Shown here piece after piece: positions 39,167 through 45,493 of a stretch of DNA of 45,493 bases. Position 1 is the first letter of the stretch, and the number at the start of each line of letters is the position of its first letter. The notes below the pieces were generated by a model. The model worked only from the letters and a program-made list of their open reading frames with translations, was not told where the DNA came from and did no database searches. Source of the stretch: Candidatus Woesearchaeota archaeon (GTDB lineage: Archaea > Nanobdellota > Nanobdellia > Woesearchaeales > GW2011-AR9); assembly GCA_018657845.1 (NCBI GenBank), contig JABHWJ010000017.1:1-45493 (forward strand), written 5' to 3'. The translations under genes were made by a program, and so were the position numbers.

Positions 39167-41194
39167 TTACTTTACACACTCTCCTTCTAATCCACAATAT
39201 TCTCCAGGTTGCTTTGGTGATACGCCCACAGTATCTCCTTGTTTCAATTCAGTAGCTTCTGATTTTTTAATATCTGTACAAATTGGTCCAATACTCCGGT
39301 GAGCACCTTCACCTTTCCAAAAATACCCAGTATTAACGGTTTGAGGTGCATCTCCCCAAACAATACATACTTCTTGATAGAAAATATCTCCAGTATAATC
39401 TACAATAATCTCAGGATAAAGTTCAGAACTAATATGGCCTACATTTAAACTCAAAGCATCTTTAGTTAACTCTTGTGTTGCTGCATCTTTATATACTAAT
39501 TGACCATCTTTATCTTTGATAGTTCTCAGTTCAATATTAAATGTAATTGCGTCTTCTCCACCTTCTTTCCTCATGGAGGTAAACTCTTCATCTCTTGGAG
39601 CAGTAACTCCCCAAGTAATCTTATAAAAATAACCATTGGCACCTTCAGTATAATCTTCATCTCCATAACATCTTAAATCATCTTCATTACAATATAATTC
39701 TCCTGGACAAACATAATCTCCAGTTTCTACTAACAATCCCTCATCATCCTCTTCTGTTTCTGCTTCACAAAACAAGAAACCTACTTTTGTTCTCTCTGCT
39801 TCTATATGCCCTACAAATTGATAGGTGTCTGAATCAGTTTTGATAATTCCTACACTTTCACTTCCATCAGCATCTTCTATTGGATAAGAAGCTTCACAAA
39901 TGGCCGAAGTCCAAGAATCTATTCCCAAATAATTCTGAGTAAAGAACGCATCTACATCATTTATCCAATCTTGATACCACTCAACTTGATAAGCTAAACC
40001 ATATGCATTATATTCTCTTAAACTAGCAGCAGCATCTGCAACCTTTGCCCAACCATAATCAGAATCCCAAAACTCTTCTTGTTTTGCATCTCTAATTTCT
40101 TTTGCTTTTATGATTTCATCCTCTGCACCTAAATCCTTAGCAGTTTTAAGTGTAGGATTATTTGAACTACAAGTTCCCACTTTACAATAATTATCACCTT
40201 TTGGAACCCAGGATCCTTCTTCAGATCCTGCATATACATTAATTTGATTTACTTCTCCTGTTTCATAATTAACTTCAGCAAATACCTCTGAGGTACCATA
40301 CCCTTTAGGCCTACCTTTTAACCCTTCCTGTCCAACATGATAAAAAATTGTCCCTTTATCACCATCTTTTTCAGAATACAAATAATCTTTATTATTAACG
40401 GTCTTATAAACAGCTGAATTCCCCTCTTTTCCATCTTTATCCCAACTTTTTATAGTTTTAGTTCCATCTTTATTGAAAACAGTTTCTGTTCTTGCACCAT
40501 CTAAACAATCTCCGTCACAACTATGGATCATGGTTGTTGTTCCATCGGCAGTTGGGGAAACAACTAATTGAATGTTTCCTTGTTCATCCTTTAACAGGAT
40601 TTCTGTAGGAGATCCTATACCTTGGGCATAATCCTTTCCATTATAATTAAATGACCCATCGGCATTTTCTATAACTTTATCCTTACCTAATGTCCAAGTT
40701 TTGATATATATTGGAGAAACCCCTGGTGTTGGAGAAGGAATCACTAACTCACTATATTCAAAACCATTTTCTTGTTTTTTCCAAGTAAGAGTTCCACCAT
40801 TTCTGTATGTTATTTTATACACACCCCCACTCTCACTCACTCCAGTGGGCTCATATTTCTCAGATCCTTGTAATGCTTGTGTTGGAAGAGTAATGGTCTT
40901 ACCATCACTACCTTTGAGTGTTGACTTACCTTTATTTGGCCCCTCAGTAAATTCCTCCCTCACCATTTCAGTGTCAGGATTAAAATAAACAGTTTTCGTT
41001 TCAGTTTTAGTACTCACTTCTAATTTTGTTGCATCTTTACTACCAGAAAGACTACATTCTGCATTAGTACACATAGATGTACAAGTAACTTTAAAGTCTT
41101 TATGGGCGTTATCACACGGCTCTTCTGCAATAACCATCCCACTAAACACAACCAAAAGTACAACCATTAAACTAATTAATCGTTTCATTTTCAT
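39167..41194 (-). CDS. Large secreted protein, Cys-containing
   Basis: A 675-residue protein with a signal peptide ('LISLMVVLLVVFSGMVIAEE') and an early Cys cluster ('CTSMCTNAECSLSG'). It contains many short beta hairpins of the type 'NKDGTKTIKSWDKDGKEGN', which look like loosely repeated strands, and a C-terminal region with further Cys pairs ('CPGELYCNEDDLRCYG', 'YCGLEGEC'). It is not recognised as any enzyme. It overlaps the upstream 1073-residue gene by 4 bases. An extracellular structural or adhesion role is likely. Confidence 0.78.
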   Translation of the reverse strand: MKMKRLISLMVVLLVVFSGMVIAEEPCDNAHKDFKVTCTSMCTNAECSLSGSKDATKLEVSTKTETKTVYFNPDTEMVREEFTEGPNKGKSTLKGSDGKTITLPTQALQGSEKYEPTGVSESGGVYKITYRNGGTLTWKKQENGFEYSELVIPSPTPGVSPIYIKTWTLGKDKVIENADGSFNYNGKDYAQGIGSPTEILLKDEQGNIQLVVSPTADGTTTMIHSCDGDCLDGARTETVFNKDGTKTIKSWDKDGKEGNSAVYKTVNNKDYLYSEKDGDKGTIFYHVGQEGLKGRPKGYGTSEVFAEVNYETGEVNQINVYAGSEEGSWVPKGDNYCKVGTCSSNNPTLKTAKDLGAEDEIIKAKEIRDAKQEEFWDSDYGWAKVADAAASLREYNAYGLAYQVEWYQDWINDVDAFFTQNYLGIDSWTSAICEASYPIEDADGSESVGIIKTDSDTYQFVGHIEAERTKVGFLFCEAETEEDDEGLLVETGDYVCPGELYCNEDDLRCYGDEDYTEGANGYFYKITWGVTAPRDEEFTSMRKEGGEDAITFNIELRTIKDKDGQLVYKDAATQELTKDALSLNVGHISSELYPEIIVDYTGDIFYQEVCIVWGDAPQTVNTGYFWKGEGAHRSIGPICTDIKKSEATELKQGDTVGVSPKQPGEYCGLEGECVK

Positions 41195-44100
41195 TCCTCA
41201 ATTAACGCACAATAACTTTGACCTATTGTTTCTTGCTGAGCTAATGCGGCCACAATCCCATTATAAATATTCCACAACTTTGTTAATATCTTATATGCAC
41301 TACATATTCCTGCTAAGGTTGAATTCACATCACATAATTTTTTACAAAGGTAAGACAATAAACTTATCGCAGTTCCTATCCAATCAGATATCAAACCTTC
41401 TAACAATCCTAAGATTATATCTGCAGTTCTAAGGAATGGTGCCATCTCCATTAGTTCTCCAACGAAATATTTACACCACATTTGTGACTTTAATTCATCA
41501 CAAACAGTAGATGGAATTCCTGTAGCTACTTCATTTTCCAAACAATACACATACCTACATGTAATCTCTCTCATCTTGTGAATATTATAAATAATTCCAG
41601 GTAAACACAATCCCACTGTAGCAACCAATATATTGTCATTTAAATTACCTGCTTCATGTGGTTTCTTTCCCCCAACAGCAGTAGCACCCTCAAGAAAGTT
41701 AGTTTCAGTTTTATCAAAATTTAACAACAATAATGTATTGTACCAATCCAAAACCATCCCATGCCACGCTCCTAAGAAACTCAAGAATGTACCATCTCCT
41801 GCCTTTTCACTACAAGCTAAAATAGCTAAGATTCCATCAACCACATCTATTATTCCCCATAATGTTTCTTGGGCTTTAGTTCCAGTCTTACAAACTTTTT
41901 GTAATGACTTTTTAGTCGCCGGATTAGTATCTTCATAGAAACCAATCAAAACTTTAATTATATCTATAATCGCCAACAAATCTTTTATTGGCTGAACAAC
42001 TAAATTATTAATATTATTCACCCAATCAATTACAGTTTGTACTTCATCAATCCAACTCCAAGCCCCACTTTCAGCAATGTCCCGGGCATCTTTAATCTTC
42101 TGTTCTAAATCATCTTCAAAAGATCCTGATTGAGTAAAAGCAAAAGGAACTTGTATTTCCACATCCTTCTTCTCCGCTACAGGAACAACTTTCTTTCCTA
42201 CAGAAGAAAAGAATTTTAATTCACAAACATAATCTACGTAAACATAAGTAACACTTCCGTACTGTTGTTTTTCTTCAATCTGGTCTTCAAAATAACTTGC
42301 TCCATCAAACGGATCCATTTCTAATATTAATTCTGCATCTCCAGTATCTGGATTAAAAAACAAATATTCCTTGGAATGATAATTAAAATCATCAGTTTCA
42401 CATTTTCCAACTTCTACATTTTTTAATGTAGCAATATCAGAATCAAATTCTAAATCAAAATTAATTCTTGGTTTAATTAAATTTGTAACTCCTATATCAA
42501 TAAACCCACTAGTTTTAGGTTTACTCACTGTCCAGAAATCCGGATCAGTCTCTTCTTGTAAACCTAAAATCTCTAAATTACAAGTTATCTTAGCTCCGCC
42601 ATCAATCACAGCACAACTAGCAGCATTACTTTTCCCAAAAACTTTATCTTTCTCCTCACCAAAACTAGGAACACTTACCGGATTCCCCGCAGTATCCGTA
42701 ACCTCAAAAACAATTTCTGCTTTAGTCGGACCACTTCTTATCTGCTCTAATTCAACAGTACACTTCCACTTTAAATCCTCTTGTTGACAGTAATTACTTT
42801 CATCTGCTTCAAAGTAACCATCAACATATTGATCAGGAATCTCTGTGTACAAATCATTAACATCCATATTTAATATTAATCCATTATCTTCTTCAATATT
42901 CATCTGGATTTCTAAAATATCTCCACTATGGAAGAAATCCTGCGCCCCTAAATCAGAGATACCTCTAATCTCTAAACTTTTCAACTCTGGATCCATATCA
43001 TCTAAAAAAACCTCAATTTTTTCTACATAATCATTCTTATTTCCTACCTTATCTGCATAAAATGAATTCAAAAACACTTCTTGTCCTTCATCATCATTAA
43101 ACTTATTTGCTGAAACTGAAATCTCTTCCCAAGCACATTCCCATTCAGAACTCCCTTCGGAAGTTTGGTTACAAGAACTAGCCACCACTGAACTCCCACT
43201 ACCAATATTAGAAAAATCACCCTTAACACTATTGGCATCCATCCCACTCTCACTCTCAGTAAACACGGCTACAAATTCATTCTTTCCTTCACCAACTAAA
43301 TTCGCACCCAAATAATTTACTTTAGTTCCAAAAGAAACTAATTCAGGAGCAGTTTGATCTAAGGTTAAACTTTTACTTCCGGAATAAGTTGCCTTATTTC
43401 CACTATCATCAATAGCCACAATCTCAAAAGAAACTGATTCTTTGGTAGAAAACTCCACACTTTCTAATTCACAACTATAAACTCCTTCTTGGTCATCAAA
43501 ATCACAATCCATCTCTTCTTCATCAAGATCCATGTCGGCTGAATCAATGTAAACAATCTCCAAATCACTTTCCTCAGTAACATTAACCAAAACATCAACA
43601 TATTCTGTTTGTCCTACAAAACCTTCTTCCGCACCAACAAAAACAACACTATTTCCATCAATCTCTGGGGCAGTAAAATCAACACTTAAAGGCACTGAAT
43701 CACTAGTAGTAGTATGTCCAAAAACATCTTTAGCTCTTATCTTAAAATACTTCACTCCTGAATCTCCAGAATCATAATCCATAAGAATATTATCATTATG
43801 GCTGCACTTACTATCAAATTGAGTGATTGTTTCAATAACTGTAGCACCCTCAATTATCTCAATACTGCCTAATTCATAACAAGGGAAAGGATCAGTGATA
43901 GTAAAAACCACTTGTATTCCTTCACTTTTCTGAGCAAACAAGGCCGTTAAAATTTCCGGACCTTCTTTATCTATCTTAATACTATCTTTATCAGAAGTAA
44001 CTTGTTCATCGTTGTTATCAAATAATAAAACTTCAAAAATATGTTGACCGGAGTTAGCAAACCCTTGACTAAAATCTTTCTCGATCGAACATTCATGCCC

Positions 44101-44412
44101 CCCAATACTAGTGGCACAAGAAGAAAAATCAAATTTTTGCCCAGCAATCTTTAATTTAACCATTTCTGGAGAAACTTCTTCACCGTCATCTAAATTTGCT
44201 ATCGCTTTAACAGTCCAAACATCTCCTTCTCCATCTAAAAAACCACTTAATTTATCAGTACCATGACTTTGTGCTATATTTACATTCGCAGCATATACCT
44301 CTGCAGAATAAATAGGCAACATAATTATTAAGGCAGCAATAAAACAACCTATCACTTTCAAGTATTCTTGTTTGCCCCAATCCATTTTAAATTTATTAAA
44401 TTTCAATTTCAT
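41191..44412 (-). CDS. Giant secreted/anchored protein with Ig-like repeats
   Basis: A 1073-residue protein. A signal helix ('VIGCFIAALIIMLPIYSAEV') is followed by several Ig/cadherin-like beta modules, each ending near 'D-x-T-A-P-E' ('VDFTAPEIDGNSVV', 'LDQTAPELVSFG') with 'ATYSG' or 'GHTTTSD' type strands and scattered Cys pairs. The last 250 residues change to hydrophobic helices ('IKDLLAIIDIIKVLIGFYED', 'IVDGILAILACSEK', 'IILGLLEGLISDWIGTAISL') with many Cys, which may anchor it in the membrane. A candidate surface adhesin or cell-contact protein. It follows the partial 44418 gene by 5 bases. Confidence 0.82.
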   Translation of the reverse strand: MKLKFNKFKMDWGKQEYLKVIGCFIAALIIMLPIYSAEVYAANVNIAQSHGTDKLSGFLDGEGDVWTVKAIANLDDGEEVSPEMVKLKIAGQKFDFSSCATSIGGHECSIEKDFSQGFANSGQHIFEVLLFDNNDEQVTSDKDSIKIDKEGPEILTALFAQKSEGIQVVFTITDPFPCYELGSIEIIEGATVIETITQFDSKCSHNDNILMDYDSGDSGVKYFKIRAKDVFGHTTTSDSVPLSVDFTAPEIDGNSVVFVGAEEGFVGQTEYVDVLVNVTEESDLEIVYIDSADMDLDEEEMDCDFDDQEGVYSCELESVEFSTKESVSFEIVAIDDSGNKATYSGSKSLTLDQTAPELVSFGTKVNYLGANLVGEGKNEFVAVFTESESGMDANSVKGDFSNIGSGSSVVASSCNQTSEGSSEWECAWEEISVSANKFNDDEGQEVFLNSFYADKVGNKNDYVEKIEVFLDDMDPELKSLEIRGISDLGAQDFFHSGDILEIQMNIEEDNGLILNMDVNDLYTEIPDQYVDGYFEADESNYCQQEDLKWKCTVELEQIRSGPTKAEIVFEVTDTAGNPVSVPSFGEEKDKVFGKSNAASCAVIDGGAKITCNLEILGLQEETDPDFWTVSKPKTSGFIDIGVTNLIKPRINFDLEFDSDIATLKNVEVGKCETDDFNYHSKEYLFFNPDTGDAELILEMDPFDGASYFEDQIEEKQQYGSVTYVYVDYVCELKFFSSVGKKVVPVAEKKDVEIQVPFAFTQSGSFEDDLEQKIKDARDIAESGAWSWIDEVQTVIDWVNNINNLVVQPIKDLLAIIDIIKVLIGFYEDTNPATKKSLQKVCKTGTKAQETLWGIIDVVDGILAILACSEKAGDGTFLSFLGAWHGMVLDWYNTLLLLNFDKTETNFLEGATAVGGKKPHEAGNLNDNILVATVGLCLPGIIYNIHKMREITCRYVYCLENEVATGIPSTVCDELKSQMWCKYFVGELMEMAPFLRTADIILGLLEGLISDWIGTAISLLSYLCKKLCDVNSTLAGICSAYKILTKLWNIYNGIVAALAQQETIGQSYCALIEE

Positions 44413-44417
44413 TTTAA

Positions 44418-45493
44418 TCAGCTAAACTTTGGTTTCAATGCCAACCACATCTTTGGTGTTTGACTCATTTCCACAATATCTCCTAAAACTTGTAAATCTT
44501 CAATCACTCTTTTATGTTCCTCTTCAGGAACATCAAGGATATTATATCCCAATATATAAAATGTAACTTCTTCTGCACCATACACTTGTTCAGGTTTAAT
44601 CTTAAGATAATTAGCCTTTTCATCCCAGAGAACCTGCCCAGAAATACTATTTTCTATCCAAGTTGCATCTAAATTAAAACAAGTATTGTCATCACAACGT
44701 TTTTCTTTAGGAATTAAGAATCCTTCATCTAATTTAATGGTCCCAGTAACACTATATATTCCGGGGACCAATTCTATCTCAGAAACCACTACTTCTTCTC
44801 CTTCAACTTCGACCTCTCCTTTAACAGAACCATAAGTAAGAAAGTCATCATTAAATAACCCTTCTTCTAAATCTCCAACCCTCTTTAAAGTAATAGTTGC
44901 AGTTTCTGTTTCTAACAAATCTACTGGAGTATTAGTAAAGTACCAATTATGGTCCCCACCTAAAAATTTAGAAGTATATGAAAAAGAAGGATCATTATCT
45001 ACAAATAGGGAATTAACATAACACTCTGTTCCCTCGTAATAATCATATGTTCCATCATATGTCCCATCGTCAGAGTAAACATATGTTCCCTCGCCATAAT
45101 CAATACACTTCCCCATATTAACTTTTTTAACATTAACTTTTATCTTCTCTTTTTTATGCATCTCAATCGGTTCTCCAGCAGGATATAGCCTGGCCTTCTT
45201 CCCTCCTTTAAACAAATAAGTATCAATTGGGATTTGTATTCCCAAATATCCTTCTTTATCTAACCTTATTACTCCTCCATAAACTGCAGGATATTTACTC
45301 TTATGCACTCCACTTACAGAAGTCGCTCCCATCAAACAATTATCAAAACCAGGAATTGTAAACGTAACCTCGACCCCAGACAAAGGCGTCTTTGTATCAC
45401 TATTTACTATCTTTAATTCTAACTCCCCTGCATCAAATTTATCTTCGTCACAAACCATTGGCTCAGCAAATCCACCAATTGGTGGAAAGGCAA
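44418..45493 (-). CDS. Secreted protein, N-terminus beyond window (partial)
   Basis: The track starts this ORF at 45458, but the frame stays open to the window end ('AFPPIGGFAEP' precedes the first Met), so the true start lies to the right. The visible part, about 358 residues, has a carboxypeptidase-regulatory-like beta sandwich ('GELELKIVNSDTKTPLSGVE', 'VIRLDKEGYLGIQIPID'), then beta-rich sequence with a Tyr/Asp-rich turn region ('SDDGTYDGTYDYYEGTE') and paired Cys. It lies 5 bases before the giant Ig-like gene in the same operon, so it is probably a surface component of the same assembly. Confidence 0.75.
   Translation of the reverse strand, partial: AFPPIGGFAEPMVCDEDKFDAGELELKIVNSDTKTPLSGVEVTFTIPGFDNCLMGATSVSGVHKSKYPAVYGGVIRLDKEGYLGIQIPIDTYLFKGGKKARLYPAGEPIEMHKKEKIKVNVKKVNMGKCIDYGEGTYVYSDDGTYDGTYDYYEGTECYVNSLFVDNDPSFSYTSKFLGGDHNWYFTNTPVDLLETETATITLKRVGDLEEGLFNDDFLTYGSVKGEVEVEGEEVVVSEIELVPGIYSVTGTIKLDEGFLIPKEKRCDDNTCFNLDATWIENSISGQVLWDEKANYLKIKPEQVYGAEEVTFYILGYNILDVPEEEHKRVIEDLQVLGDIVEMSQTPKMWLALKPKFS

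Overview
The window looks like part of a small-genome DPANN archaeon of the Woesearchaeota/Pacearchaeota/Nanoarchaeota type. It is AT-rich and tightly packed. It carries an archaeal 16S rRNA 5' half, an archaeal-type threonyl-tRNA synthetase with the D-aminoacyl-deacylase-like editing domain, a Sec11-type signal peptidase, transcription factor S, ZPR1, and many BRE/TATA promoters of the form 'aggtttatata' or 'cttttaaa' placed about 25 bases before leaderless or short-leader starts. Several envelope proteins have the class III signal peptide 'KRGQLTVFI' common in these lineages. The phylum call is inference from gene content; I could not place the 16S by alignment.

Layout. 1-745: 5' part of 16S rRNA (minus) with its promoter. 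936-5279: a membrane protein, a large nucleotidyltransferase with a palindrome at its promoter, and two tandem paralogs of unknown function. 5360-6739: a full-length sigma-70-like factor, which is remarkable in an archaeon. 6788-15089: ileS, a small P-loop kinase, a hypothetical protein, then a thrS locus opened by a 19-codon leader ORF with nine Thr codons and a long hairpin, a Cys/His-rich small protein, thrS and polX. 15090-20513: zinc-finger protein, glycosyltransferase, PIG-L deacetylase, a membrane-tethered winged-helix protein, and an operon of two phosphoribosyltransferase paralogs plus a 46-residue ribbon-helix-helix protein missing from the ORF track. 20744-23096: secreted coiled-coil protein, lipoprotein, an unassigned structured RNA of about 108 nt, an anchored acidic protein and tRNA-Gly(UCC). 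23203-28502: ZPR1, a PHP protein, the Zn-ribbon/DUF2073/Era-like GTPase cluster, two more copies of the 10510 family, and a MiaB-type methylthiotransferase. 28578-34698: pilin-like protein, secreted HExxH protein, an ArmA/Rmt-like 16S rRNA methyltransferase, signal peptidase, TFS, and a switch-like leader before a 32-residue peptide with a PCNA-binding-like motif. 34722-38112: a dTMP supply module (thymidylate kinase, double-length ThyX, kinase-dCMP deaminase fusion). 38109-45493: a minus-strand operon of three large secreted proteins, a polytopic membrane protein and a DUF167 protein; its first gene runs out of the window.

The candidates for something undescribed are (1) the Thr-codon leader ORF and hairpin upstream of thrS, which look like ribosome-mediated attenuation driven from an archaeal leaderless promoter, (2) the sigma factor, (3) the 108-nt RNA, and (4) the 34.5 kb leader with duplicated AGAGGT elements and one complementary ACCTCT. 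No CRISPR array, insertion sequence or integrase was seen.
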